Shown here: positions 15,874-24,979 of the stretch, piece after piece
Layout: the number at the start of each line of letters is the position of its first letter
Numbering within the stretch: position 1 is the stretch's first letter
From: JADFOB01 sp964651325
Lineage (GTDB): Bacteria > Planctomycetota > Phycisphaerae > UBA1845
DNA: 29,451 nt
Reading direction: 5' to 3'
NCBI GenBank assembly: GCA_964651325.1
Contig: CAZYXP010000017.1
Coordinates: 1 to 29,451 of the forward strand
Translations under genes and position numbers: made by a program
Notes under the pieces: model-generated
What the model saw: only the letters and a program-made list of their open reading frames with translations
The model's database searches: none
What the model was told of the DNA's origin: nothing

Positions 15874-17091
15874 TTATCGGACCAATCCCGGTTCGATCCA
15901 ATTGAATCGATCCTGAATATCGCCATGATCCCCGAAATCACAAATAAGCTCCATGGATCGTGCCTTGGAAACATCTACCCGTATCGGACCGATGAGTTCT
16001 CCGCGCTTCACGTGAACGCGCTCAAACCGGCGCTTCCCGTCGATGACAATGGCAATGTCCACGTCCGCTAACGGTCCGCTTGCGTCGTCCAGCCCCAATC
16101 GTGTTACAAACGTCTTGTAGCGTCCCTTCAAATCATAGATGAGCACGGATCTGCTGTGTACGCCAATGCCGTGAGCGAATCGCTCCCCCGCGACGACAAG
16201 CGATTCGCCCAAGACGTTTCGATTCGCATGGAATGGCCAATCGAGCGTCAGCATCGAGAGTTGTGTGTGGCTGATCGGCTCTAGCTCGGCCAACCACTGC
16301 CATCGTCCTCCGATCACCTCGATTTTCTTGAGTCGGTCAGGCGGGACGTCGATCGACGCGCCAAACCACAATTGCCCGCGCGCCCTTCCACCGACCAGGT
16401 CAAAATCCAAGGCCGTCAAACGGTCAGCGTTTACCGTTGTGATGACCAAGGCGAGCTCCCGTCCGCGCCGTGGGATGGGCTGAGAAAACTTGACGGCCAC
16501 GATCAGTCGGTATTCGATTCGCGCTTCGCCCGAAACGGTTTCGAGCAAGATGCCCCGACGATTGATTTCACCCACGAAGCCGCTTACGACATCGCCGTTG
16601 GTCAGCAAAACAGCGTCTTCATCCTTTGTGGCGGACCGTTCAAACCATGCCGCGGTCGATCGAAAGGCGGGCTGAAAGGCGCGCGCCGTTCGTATGCGCT
16701 TCACACATTCGATGGGTACGCTGACGCGACCAAGCGGGCCGGTTTCGATCACAATGGCATCTTGGCTGCCATCGACGAGCTTTCCATGGATTCGATCACC
16801 CCCACCTAGTTCGACAACGGCTTGCGGCATGGATCCCGGATCGCCCGTGCCCAGCACGTCAATCTGAATCAAATCCGCTGTTGGGATGAGGCGCGTTTCG
16901 CGATCCGCTCCGATCAGCGACAACCCTTTTGCAAGGGAAAGCGAGTTGATTCTTCCGCGAAGGTCGTCCTGGGCTACGGATCGAACGAGTCCGTCTACGC
17001 CATCGTCCGCATCCACCGCGAAGCTCGGCGCCGCGAAAAGGAGCACGACTAAGTACCGTGGGAACGCGCAACATGATTTTGGGAAATCCAT
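15874..17091 (-). CDS. Secreted protein with C-terminal NPCBM domain
   Basis: This exported 405-residue protein is the last gene of the right-hand block. A signal peptide (about residues 1-25) is followed by a beta-rich N-terminal half. That half contains GGDRIHGKLVDGSQDAIVIE and TNGDVVSGFVGEINRRGI, two similar beta segments resembling planctomycete surface-type repeats. The C-terminal about 150 residues match an NPCBM-like carbohydrate-binding jelly roll: GERFAHGIGVHSRSVLIYDL, RLGLDDASG, DVDIAIVIDGKRRFE and a final SMELICDFGDHGDIQDRF. Glycan binding is inferred from the family. The start is four bases after the stop of the terpene-cyclase-fold gene, with GAGG seven bases upstream of ATG 17089-17091. 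It has no catalytic domain, so a structural or binding role is likely. Confidence 0.8.
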   Translation of the reverse strand: MDFPKSCCAFPRYLVVLLFAAPSFAVDADDGVDGLVRSVAQDDLRGRINSLSLAKGLSLIGADRETRLIPTADLIQIDVLGTGDPGSMPQAVVELGGGDRIHGKLVDGSQDAIVIETGPLGRVSVPIECVKRIRTARAFQPAFRSTAAWFERSATKDEDAVLLTNGDVVSGFVGEINRRGILLETVSGEARIEYRLIVAVKFSQPIPRRGRELALVITTVNADRLTALDFDLVGGRARGQLWFGASIDVPPDRLKKIEVIGGRWQWLAELEPISHTQLSMLTLDWPFHANRNVLGESLVVAGERFAHGIGVHSRSVLIYDLKGRYKTFVTRLGLDDASGPLADVDIAIVIDGKRRFERVHVKRGELIGPIRVDVSKARSMELICDFGDHGDIQDRFNWIEPGLVR

Positions 17092-17095
17092 CGCA

Positions 17096-18157
17096 TCACC
17101 TCTGAAATATGGGGAGGAGCCGATTGGGCATCTGCAAGACGATCAATGCCATCGCCGTGCCATATTCTTGCCCGGCCTGCCCCCGCCAGTAGCCTTCGGG
17201 AGATTGCTTCTCCAGAAGCTCGCCCCGGATTTTCGGCCACCACGCTCGCCAATAGGTGTCGCCCGCAAGAAACATGGCCTGAGCTCCGTAGTAGTGCCCG
17301 TAAAAATAATGGCCCACCGATTGTTCACTCGGTGGCGTAAACCGCTTCAGATAAGCAAGCCCCCGTTCGATCTCGTCTCCACCGTAGACGCCGGCGTATT
17401 GAAGGGCCGCTACGCCAGCCCCGGATCGCGCAAACGCGGACCCACCGGAGCTAAGCATGTACTTAAAACCACCGTCGAGGTTCTGGCTCTTTTGCACGTA
17501 TTGAATCGCCCGGTCGATCACAGTCTTGTCCACATAGATGCCCGCATTCCGAGCCGCACGCAATGCCATGATCTGACACACCGTTACCGATATATCCGCA
17601 TCGGCTCGAACCGGTTGATATCGCCATCCGCCCTCGTCATTCTGTGTCGAAACAATCAGCCGGACGGCTTTCCGGAGCGTTTCTCGAACGTCGGACCGAC
17701 GGGCCATGCCATGGACCTCGGCCAGAAATAGCGTGGCGAACCCATGCCCATACATCGGACCGTGCGAGGTTTCCGCCGCAAGCAGTCCACCTTCCGAACG
17801 GTGGGCGACGATAAAATCCACGCAGCGGCTCACCACATAATGATACCGGCCGCGCCCGGGCATGTTTCCCTCCGCCATGAACGCCAAACCCACCAAGCCG
17901 GTGATGCCCACATGCGGCCCGTAGTGAGACAATCCGCCATAGCCCCCGTCTTGGGCTTGCTGCTCGGCCAGCCACGACAGACCTTTCTCAACGGCAAGCG
18001 TGGAGGCCGCCGTGATCTCGCCCTGACGAGGAGTGGCCGTAGCGGGCGGCGCGCCGGCTCGGGCGGAACCGATCAACGCGAACGACCCAATGAGGACCGT
18101 CACGTAACGTATTGCCCTTGGCCAGTATGACACAGTGTGGGATAAGGGATCAATCAT
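17096..18157 (-). CDS. Secreted terpene-cyclase-fold (squalene/prenyltransferase repeat) protein, probably non-catalytic
   Basis: The 353-residue protein has a signal peptide or N-terminal anchor (residues about 14-35). Alpha/alpha-toroid repeats of the prenyltransferase and squalene-oxidase type follow, seen as QW-like motifs QAQDGGYGG (67-75), QNDEGGWRY (172-180), QNLDGGFKY (225-233) and QSPEGYWRG (318-326). The squalene-hopene cyclase acid motif DxDDT aligns with DADIS at 186-190, so the second catalytic Asp is missing. The conserved GHYFYGHYYGAQAM segment (282-295) is a family hallmark in planctomycetes. A scaffold or ligand-binding role is more likely than cyclisation. The start, with AGGA five bases upstream, overlaps the preceding gene by 8 bases, and the NPCBM gene follows four bases after its stop. 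Confidence 0.8.
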   Translation of the reverse strand: MIDPLSHTVSYWPRAIRYVTVLIGSFALIGSARAGAPPATATPRQGEITAASTLAVEKGLSWLAEQQAQDGGYGGLSHYGPHVGITGLVGLAFMAEGNMPGRGRYHYVVSRCVDFIVAHRSEGGLLAAETSHGPMYGHGFATLFLAEVHGMARRSDVRETLRKAVRLIVSTQNDEGGWRYQPVRADADISVTVCQIMALRAARNAGIYVDKTVIDRAIQYVQKSQNLDGGFKYMLSSGGSAFARSGAGVAALQYAGVYGGDEIERGLAYLKRFTPPSEQSVGHYFYGHYYGAQAMFLAGDTYWRAWWPKIRGELLEKQSPEGYWRGQAGQEYGTAMALIVLQMPNRLLPIFQR

Positions 18158-18812
18158 GGGATTCCTGCAACGCCCGATAATAACGCTCTATCCATGCTCG
18201 GTACGACTCGAGAAACTGTTCCGAGAAACCTTGTATGACTTCGTCCCGCTGCCGTTCGGGAAGCGCTCCCCATCCCCGTCGCGCGTCAAACTGGCTTTCT
18301 TCCTGCGCGTCCTCCGTTGTGACCTCGCCTCCGCGCCCCGCCGCCTCGCCGGACGGGTCCGCCTGCTGCTGTTGCGGTTTCCCCGATTCTTGATCCCGGG
18401 GGCGTTTGGGGTCCGTCATCTTTCGTTTTTCGCCCTCGGACGGTTTTCGATTGCGCTTCTGCCTTTGAGTTTGGGCGGCCGCGGCTTGAATGGCCTGGTC
18501 CAGCTCCTTGATGATGCGTTGCTGCAAGTCTTGCGTCTCTTGCCCCGGGTCGAAATGAAGTTCCAGTCGCGTTGCGGTATCTCCCATCAGGCGGAGTATT
18601 CGCGCCATGATATCTTCATCGCGATCCGAAATCGTCTTGCGAATCAGCCGTTTTCCACCGCGGTCACGCTCGGAGTCACGCTTACGTCCATCATCTTGCG
18701 CGTGCGCGATGGGTATGGCGACGAGCAGCATCGCGAGCAAAACGACGGTGTCGATCGCCGGGATTCCGAATCCTATGTTTCGCTTATTCATCGTAGCATG
18801 GCTCCGCTTCAC
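18150..18812 (-). CDS. Small secreted charged protein of the MoxR-vWA block
   Basis: This 220-residue protein has no recognised function. A hydrophobic N-terminal segment (IGFGIPAIDTVVLLAMLLVAIPIAHA) probably acts as signal peptide. A helical stretch follows, DIMARILRLMGDTATRLELHF, then a low-complexity Gln/Lys/Glu-rich linker. The C-terminal block contains GWGALPERQRDEVIQGF and ESYRAWIERYYRAL. Proteins with this WGxLP...R...YYRAL tail recur beside BatA/vWA/DUF4175 genes in planctomycetes, which is recalled knowledge and not tested here. The GTG at 18810-18812 overlaps the preceding stop (GTGA). An ATG at 18789-18791 with GGAG ten bases upstream is the alternative start. Export to the periplasm or tethering to the membrane is inferred. 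Confidence 0.7.
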   Translation of the reverse strand: MKRSHATMNKRNIGFGIPAIDTVVLLAMLLVAIPIAHAQDDGRKRDSERDRGGKRLIRKTISDRDEDIMARILRLMGDTATRLELHFDPGQETQDLQQRIIKELDQAIQAAAAQTQRQKRNRKPSEGEKRKMTDPKRPRDQESGKPQQQQADPSGEAAGRGGEVTTEDAQEESQFDARRGWGALPERQRDEVIQGFSEQFLESYRAWIERYYRALQESHD

Positions 18813-21800
18813 GGCTTGCTTTTCTTCGTGACCAAGTCCGCCAGCCGGCGTACCTCGGCCTGATCCTCGCCCAATTCCGCAAGCTCCAGCAATTGCGGCT
18901 CCGATGCAGTATCGGCATCAAACACTTCATCCAACGTCGATGTGCGCTCGTTGATGTCCAACTGCATCGCCTTGAGCACGAGCAGCTCGGCCACCGAAGG
19001 AATGGGTTTGTTCAGCACGCGTTGCCCCTCGCCGCCGCCAGACCCATCCGCCTCGGCAAACTCCTCGTTGCTCGGCAGGTTGCGCGTCGCATCGATTGCC
19101 TGGATGAGCTTTTCAACTTCCCGCGTGATCCGACGCCCCGTTGCGTTAAGGCCGGCGTTGATTTCCCGCTGGCCGAGCCGCTGCTGGATGCCGCCCATCC
19201 AACTCGTCACGCGATCCAACGCCCAGCGAAAGACGACCACTTCTTCGAGTTCTACCATCATGTCGCCGACCGCTACGCGGACATCGCCCTCCAATCGAGC
19301 CAGCTTGGACGCCTCGCGCGCCTCGTTGCGCCCGACGCGACCGCGCTGATCCACGGCGACCACAAGGTCTTCAAGTTGTGCGTTTACCGCCGTCTGCGCA
19401 TTGAGAATCAACAGCAATCCTTCCCGGATCTGGTCGAGCGTCTTCTGCAGGGATTCCGATTCCGCCTCTTGCTCCAATTGGGTGAGCAATTCGTACGCCA
19501 TGTTCAAGTGATCGATCGCCTCCTGTTGCCAGGGGGCGGCGGCTTCGGCGTCCATCTGTTCTAAATGGCGCTCGGCGCTTTGCATCGGTTCATTCGCGCG
19601 GCGAATCGCGCGGGCCGCCTCCATCAACCGTTCGATCGTCGCGAGGTCTTCGGCGATGGAGAGGGCGTTGCCCCGCAACAGGCGCTGTTGGCCGGCGAGA
19701 TCTTCAAAAACGCCCCTGTCAGACTTCAGCGCGCCGGCCTCCAGCGTAGCGTCGCGCAGCGCTTCCAAATCTTCGATAAGCTGTCGGACCAGCGCCTTAG
19801 ATTCGCTGGACTTCTTGCGAAGCCGATCCAACTCGCGACGCTCGCGCTGCTGAAGCGCCGCCAGTGTTTTTTCCAAGCCCTTCTCGACGTTCTTTTGCTC
19901 GATCATGGCGGCGGTCGATCGGTTCTGCTCGATCGCTTCAACGGCTTGGCGCATGTGCCTGTCGATGTCATTCGCCGCCGCCGTCCGGCGCGCCGCTTCG
20001 CTGGCTTCCATGCTCGAAGGATCTTGTTTGTCCAGGCCGCCGGCCAGTCGATCCATGCCTTCGAGCAACTGACTGAACTCTTCGGTAAGTTGCTCCTGCC
20101 GCCTGCGCAAACGTGCTAGCGACGTGGCTTCATCGTGAGACAACGACTCAACCGGCTTGCCCAGCATGCGCTTTCCAGTGGCCGTCGTGCGCGATCGCAG
20201 CGCTATCTGACGATCCAAGAGATCACGCGTCTTGGAGACCAACGCCCGAAAATTGCCCCATTCGGCGATCTGGCGGGCCATCGCCCGGAGTTGATCTTCT
20301 CCCTCTTGCTGATGACGGGCCGCTTCGCCGAGCAAGCCACGCTGCTCGTCAAGCTCCTTGCGCTCGCGCGTTTCGCGCAGTCGGGCGGCCGCCTCGGAAA
20401 TCGGCCCTTCGCCGGTTTTGCGCAGCCGGCCGCCGATGTCTTCGATTCTCCGCCGCGCCTCCTCCATGCCCGCTCCGGCTTGGGCCATGCGCGAGGCCAC
20501 ATCCGAGAACCGGTTGGACAGTTCACGAACATGTCTTCCAAGCCGTTCCTGCCGACCACCAATGGACGCGACCGCGTCTTGCCGCTGTGCGGTCGATCGC
20601 GTTGCTTCGGGTTGTGCCTGCCGCTCCTGCTGCGTTCGCTCTTTCAATTCGATTTGCTCAAGCAGCAACTCGCGCATCTGACGCCCCAGCACGGCCACCA
20701 GGTCGCGGAGGCGCATCTCTAGCTCCATCTCACTGATGATCTTGACGATCATCATGGTTGATTCACTTCGTTGCCCGGCTTGGGTGGCGGTCTTTCGGTT
20801 GTCGGTGGCGACCAGGTGATAGGTCACCACGTCGCCTGAAGCCAGACCGTAGGCTCGGAAATCCCATTCGTGTTCCACGACATGACGGCTGCGGTCAACA
20901 CCTTCTATCTCGATCAATTGCTCGGTCAACGACACGGTCTGTTCTTCGATTGCCTCGGGTAACTTGGCGAGCAACGAAAGCGACGCCACGCCGTAGTCAT
21001 CTTCGACGGAAACCCGCAACCCGAGCACGCCGCGGGGAGTCAGTTCCACCAGCGCGGTCGGCCGCTCGATGGTGATCACGGGCGGCCGATCGGCGACGGC
21101 CAGAATCACGCGCTGCAAATCGTCGTGATTCTCGAACCCCTCCTCGTCAACGAGGCGAATCTGGAAACGAATATCCCGATCGATGTTGAGTGCGGCCGCG
21201 AGTTTCGTGTGCGCGTCATCCGAGAAACTCAAGGCGGTCGTCGTGCCATCGTCAAACTGCAAAGCCGATCCCGAGTTGCCGCCGCCCGCCCGGACCGGCT
21301 TGCTGGCTGCGATTTCGATCGTCGCCCGGCCGCCCATGGGCGCGCGTACCGGATCCACGCCAAGATCGTGAACGTGTGCGGGACGCTTGGGGGCATAGGG
21401 CGGAGGATCTATGGTGGCCGTGGCTTCAAGCACGACGGGCCGCCGAACCGCCCGAATGGCAAATGGAGTATGGATCGTGCTGTCGTCGCCCGCTTCAAAC
21501 CAGCAGGTCAAGTCCTCGGTGATGGCGTCAATCGTCGTGGCAAACAACCCCTCCTCGCTGCGTCTCATGGCGATCGCGCTGACATGGCCTTGCGGGTCGC
21601 GCATCTTGACCACGCCGCGCAGGTCTTCGTCGAAGCCGCGCACGATCTTCATCTGGACGCTGAGCGATTCGCCGAGCGGCACGGCCCCATCCGTCGAAAG
21701 CGGCAGAATCGTGACGCGGCGGGGCCATTCAATCGTGCCGAAGGGTGCCGTATAACGGTACCAACCGGTCTGCGCCCATGTAGGAAACGCAACAAGCACT

Positions 21801-22294
21801 ATGGCCAAGATCGCGGCACAAGACGCAAATGCGATTGCGCTGCGCAAGAGCGGCCTGAAGGTCAACACGTCCTCAAGACGCATGTCGTGGACAAGGCGTT
21901 CGGTGTTTAGGATCACCTTGCGGATCATTGGGGCCGTGGGTTCTTGCGCGCTGCGTAGGAAGTCGACAGTGCTCGTCAGGCGATCGGTGAGTTGCCCGAA
22001 GTGTTGCTCGATGCGGCCGGCGATGGCCTCGATGTGAAGCGGAGCGGCCAGCGGCTTGGCAAGCCAGTACCAGGTGGCCCCGGCGAAGCCGGCAAGAAAG
22101 AGAACCGAAACAAAGACCCGCAGCACGCCGGGGAGCCACAGCCACCAATCAAACGCGACGATCGCCAAAAACGCGCCGATGCCCCCGGCCAAGATAGCCA
22201 GCAGCCCGTACAGCACCAGGCGAATTCGGATCGCGGTTCGCATGGACCGTAGTCGGCGGATTAGCGCTGATCGTGTGTCGTGCAAAGCGTTCAT
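18809..22294 (-). CDS. Large coiled-coil membrane protein, DUF4175-like
   Basis: This is a 1,161-residue membrane protein of unknown function. Three hydrophobic helices lie near residues 27-48, 55-78 and 150-172. A beta-rich periplasmic region, PRRVTILPLSTDGAVPLGE onward, spans about 180-480 and resembles vWA-adjacent immunoglobulin-like domains. Long heptad-rich coiled coils rich in Gln/Glu/Arg fill about 530-1000, and the tail is acidic. This layout matches DUF4175 proteins. ATG 22292-22294 (MNALHDTRSAL) is preferred because longer starts at 22342 and 22357 run into a dispersed repeat; GAGAG beside the start is a poor ribosome site. The 3' end overlaps the next gene by 4 bases. It could be the force-bearing or scaffolding substrate of the MoxR-vWA machine, by inference from position. 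Confidence 0.75.
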   Translation of the reverse strand: MNALHDTRSALIRRLRSMRTAIRIRLVLYGLLAILAGGIGAFLAIVAFDWWLWLPGVLRVFVSVLFLAGFAGATWYWLAKPLAAPLHIEAIAGRIEQHFGQLTDRLTSTVDFLRSAQEPTAPMIRKVILNTERLVHDMRLEDVLTFRPLLRSAIAFASCAAILAIVLVAFPTWAQTGWYRYTAPFGTIEWPRRVTILPLSTDGAVPLGESLSVQMKIVRGFDEDLRGVVKMRDPQGHVSAIAMRRSEEGLFATTIDAITEDLTCWFEAGDDSTIHTPFAIRAVRRPVVLEATATIDPPPYAPKRPAHVHDLGVDPVRAPMGGRATIEIAASKPVRAGGGNSGSALQFDDGTTTALSFSDDAHTKLAAALNIDRDIRFQIRLVDEEGFENHDDLQRVILAVADRPPVITIERPTALVELTPRGVLGLRVSVEDDYGVASLSLLAKLPEAIEEQTVSLTEQLIEIEGVDRSRHVVEHEWDFRAYGLASGDVVTYHLVATDNRKTATQAGQRSESTMMIVKIISEMELEMRLRDLVAVLGRQMRELLLEQIELKERTQQERQAQPEATRSTAQRQDAVASIGGRQERLGRHVRELSNRFSDVASRMAQAGAGMEEARRRIEDIGGRLRKTGEGPISEAAARLRETRERKELDEQRGLLGEAARHQQEGEDQLRAMARQIAEWGNFRALVSKTRDLLDRQIALRSRTTATGKRMLGKPVESLSHDEATSLARLRRRQEQLTEEFSQLLEGMDRLAGGLDKQDPSSMEASEAARRTAAANDIDRHMRQAVEAIEQNRSTAAMIEQKNVEKGLEKTLAALQQRERRELDRLRKKSSESKALVRQLIEDLEALRDATLEAGALKSDRGVFEDLAGQQRLLRGNALSIAEDLATIERLMEAARAIRRANEPMQSAERHLEQMDAEAAAPWQQEAIDHLNMAYELLTQLEQEAESESLQKTLDQIREGLLLILNAQTAVNAQLEDLVVAVDQRGRVGRNEAREASKLARLEGDVRVAVGDMMVELEEVVVFRWALDRVTSWMGGIQQRLGQREINAGLNATGRRITREVEKLIQAIDATRNLPSNEEFAEADGSGGGEGQRVLNKPIPSVAELLVLKAMQLDINERTSTLDEVFDADTASEPQLLELAELGEDQAEVRRLADLVTKKSKP

Positions 22295-22348
22295 CTCTCT
22301 ATTCAAGGCGCGCCGCAACGCAATTTCCCTTTTTATTCGCATCAATCC

Positions 22349-22434
22349 GAGCCGCATGCCTCAGCTTGCGCGGCGCTGCATGTCGGCGCGCCACGCGAGC
22401 CCGCAGGCCGCGCGGGCCAAAGCCCGCGGCTCAG
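22349..22434. repeat. Inverted pair of GC-rich dispersed repeats
   Basis: A copy at 22349-22375 reads GAGCCGCATGCC, TCAG, CTTGCGCGGC. Its partner at 22406-22434 is inverted and on the minus strand reads GAGCCGCGGGC, TTTGG, CCCGCGCGGCC. The outer GAGCCGC and GCGGCTC ends can pair. Both lie in the 210-bp gap between the DUF4175-like start and the vWA/pseudo-GATase stop, the only long gap inside the block. Confidence 0.75.
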
Positions 22435-22504
22435 AGGGAGCACGACCACGCGTGCCCCAAGTCGGACGCCGGCTCGGACGTGGAAACCGCGCCCGCCAAA
22501 CCCG

Positions 22505-24970
22505 TCACAGCAATCCGAACACCTTCCGCAACAGCCATTCCGAGCCGATGAGGAACACAAACAACATCATCGCGAGCTTGGAATCCCAAAGCGGCTCGAC
22601 CACGTCGTCGGGCACCTCGACACTCCGGTTGGGAATCGTCGAAAACGCCGCCTCGAGATCGTCAAGTTCGATCACCTTCCCGCCGGTGGAATCCGCGATG
22701 GTCGCCAAGGTCGCGTGGTCCGCCTCTGGCCGACGGCCTTCGAGGTTTGGCTCATCCACGCGAATGGCCACTGTCGCGGCCAACTGCCTCGGCGTGGTCG
22801 AAAGCGACTTCGCCCGAAACACGAATCGCCCGGCGGCCGGGGGCAGGTACGTCCCCTCATAGATCGCCGCCCCCTCACCGATGCGATGCAGCTCCAAACG
22901 ATCATCGGCGATCAAGCTCGCGGCCTCCGCGACGGTCTCCCGCTCAGAGCGAAGCACCGCGATGTCCATCGATTCCGGCTGCAACGCCAGCAAGGCCGGA
23001 TCCAGGATTTCCACAGAAACCCGAACCGCTTGCCCGTATTCGTAGACACGGCGATCCGTTTGAAACCGGAAGCGACGGTCCCGCGCCACCCGAGCACCGC
23101 GCATCAACTCGCGAGCAAACTGCACCCAAAACGCGTCGTGAAACAATTCCCCCGTGTGGCGCCGCCATCGCCATGAATCGTCCGTTCCGAAGTACAGCAG
23201 CTTGCCCGCGCCGTATCGTCCACCGACGACCAGCGGCATCAACCCATCGGCCAATCGGACGGTGGGATGCTCGGCGAGCACAGAGGCTCCGGGTTTGGCG
23301 CCGAGCGTGCGCGCGTACCAGTAGATGTTGGGTAGATCATGAAAACGGTCTGATCGGGCCAAAGTCGTGTCAGCTTGGCCGTCGTCATCCGCGCGTTCGA
23401 CATCGGCAAACTGAAAGAGCCGGCTTCGCCGTCCGATCGGCGTCAAATGAAGGGCAAAACCCGTGTCCAGCGGAGCGTCGTGGCGACCCAGGAAACTCGG
23501 GTCGATCCGAATCGGGAGCAGCCTTTCCAACGGCGTTCCCAGGAATCGGTGCGGCGCGAATCGTTCCCCGGCGATGATCCCGAATCCACCGCCTTCATTG
23601 CCGACGAAGTCCAACAGCATGCTCATTTGCGCTTCGGTGAGCCAGCCGCCGCGCGGATCGACGTCGCCAAAGAGCACGACATCATACTTGCGAAGCGCTT
23701 CGGGCGTTTGGGGGAACGCGCGAATCGGGTCCATGCCCTCTTGAACGAAATGGCTGTCCGCCTCGAGCAGCAACACGCTTACATTGATGGTCTCTTCACG
23801 AAGCAAGGCATTTTTGAGGTAGCGGTATTCATACCGCGGATATCCTTCCACGTAGAGCAGATCCAGCTGGTCATCCAAGACGTTGATCTCGACGACCGAT
23901 TTGTTGTCTTCCAGGTTGGATTCGCCCGATAGCGCCGTGGCCTCAACACGGTACCGACGCCGACCCACCTGCGACGGCTTCATCCGAAGTTCCACCGTCA
24001 CGACGGGTTTTTCACCACCGACCTCGACCTGTGCAGACGCCATCGTGGCGCCGGTCAACACATCCACCAACTTCGTCTCAATCGCTTCCGGCTCGGTAAG
24101 GCCGCTCGCAGAAAGCTCGAATTCAAACGCGGCCAGGTCGTTGACAAAGACCGTCGGCTCGGCGCGTAGCGGGCCAACATCTACGTTTCTCGGGCGGAAC
24201 GTGGACCCGATGCGGATGGGCATGATCGGTACGTGGCGACCGCGCGCGAGGTTCAACGCCTCGCTCAAGCTCGCCGGCTCGGTTTTCTGCCCATCGCTGG
24301 CCAGAACAATCGCCGAGATGCGACGCCCCCGAGCCCGATCCAACGCCGCGCGCAGCGCGCCTCCCAAATCAGTCTTGAGTCCATCAGGCCGAAGGTCCAA
24401 TAAGGCCTCGTCGAACGAGGCCACGTCCGCCTCGCCGTCGAAAAACGCAAGCGGCTCCAGCGATCCTGAGAACGTGCAAAGCAGCAGGCCGTTGTGCTCC
24501 AGCAGACGCCTTCCCGCGCCGGTTTGATTGCGGCGCAGCGCCATGGTCACCAAATCGAGCCGGCTATGGTCGCGCAGATCGTCTGCTTCGCCGAGGCCGG
24601 CGCCGGCGGCGACGCGTTTGGCCAAATCGGCAGCAAGGTAGCGATCCTTCGCGGCCATGCTCCGCGATCGATCGATCATCACGATGACGTGAGACGCTTC
24701 GACGCGGTTGCGTTGCAACACCAGCGCCGGTTCACAAAGCACGGCGACGACCAAAGTGAAAAGCGCGGCGCGAAGTAGGGCGCCAATGATGCGACGGCCC
24801 GCGGACACGTGCTCCCGCTTGTACACGAGAAAAATTGCCAGACCGGCAATCAATGCCAGACAAAAAAGCAACCACGCGGGGATCGAGGCGTTGAATCGGA
24901 GGAAAACCGGCGCGTCACGTCCCAGGCGAATCCCATCCAAACCCAATAGCCATTCCCAAACGTGCGTCAC
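22505..24970 (-). CDS. Membrane vWA protein with pseudo-glutamine-amidotransferase domain
   Basis: This is an 821-residue inner-membrane protein of the type often named VWA/DUF1355. Two hydrophobic helices (about 31-50 and 62-84) are followed by a vWA domain with complete MIDAS: DRSRS (IDRSRSMAAKD), the Thr in LKTDLGGAL and the Asp in LASDGQ. The later class I glutamine-amidotransferase-like fold (DLLYVEGYPRYEYRYLKNAL to GGGFGIIAGERF, about residue 465) has Ala where the nucleophile Cys normally stands. The C-terminus ends in a helix at about 800-821. A GTG at 24968-24970 is the start, nine bases after the BatA-like stop (TAG). Its partner is expected to be the MoxR ATPase encoded in the same block. 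Confidence 0.82.
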   Translation of the reverse strand: MTHVWEWLLGLDGIRLGRDAPVFLRFNASIPAWLLFCLALIAGLAIFLVYKREHVSAGRRIIGALLRAALFTLVVAVLCEPALVLQRNRVEASHVIVMIDRSRSMAAKDRYLAADLAKRVAAGAGLGEADDLRDHSRLDLVTMALRRNQTGAGRRLLEHNGLLLCTFSGSLEPLAFFDGEADVASFDEALLDLRPDGLKTDLGGALRAALDRARGRRISAIVLASDGQKTEPASLSEALNLARGRHVPIMPIRIGSTFRPRNVDVGPLRAEPTVFVNDLAAFEFELSASGLTEPEAIETKLVDVLTGATMASAQVEVGGEKPVVTVELRMKPSQVGRRRYRVEATALSGESNLEDNKSVVEINVLDDQLDLLYVEGYPRYEYRYLKNALLREETINVSVLLLEADSHFVQEGMDPIRAFPQTPEALRKYDVVLFGDVDPRGGWLTEAQMSMLLDFVGNEGGGFGIIAGERFAPHRFLGTPLERLLPIRIDPSFLGRHDAPLDTGFALHLTPIGRRSRLFQFADVERADDDGQADTTLARSDRFHDLPNIYWYARTLGAKPGASVLAEHPTVRLADGLMPLVVGGRYGAGKLLYFGTDDSWRWRRHTGELFHDAFWVQFARELMRGARVARDRRFRFQTDRRVYEYGQAVRVSVEILDPALLALQPESMDIAVLRSERETVAEAASLIADDRLELHRIGEGAAIYEGTYLPPAAGRFVFRAKSLSTTPRQLAATVAIRVDEPNLEGRRPEADHATLATIADSTGGKVIELDDLEAAFSTIPNRSVEVPDDVVEPLWDSKLAMMLFVFLIGSEWLLRKVFGLL

Positions 24971-24979
24971 AGGTATCGC

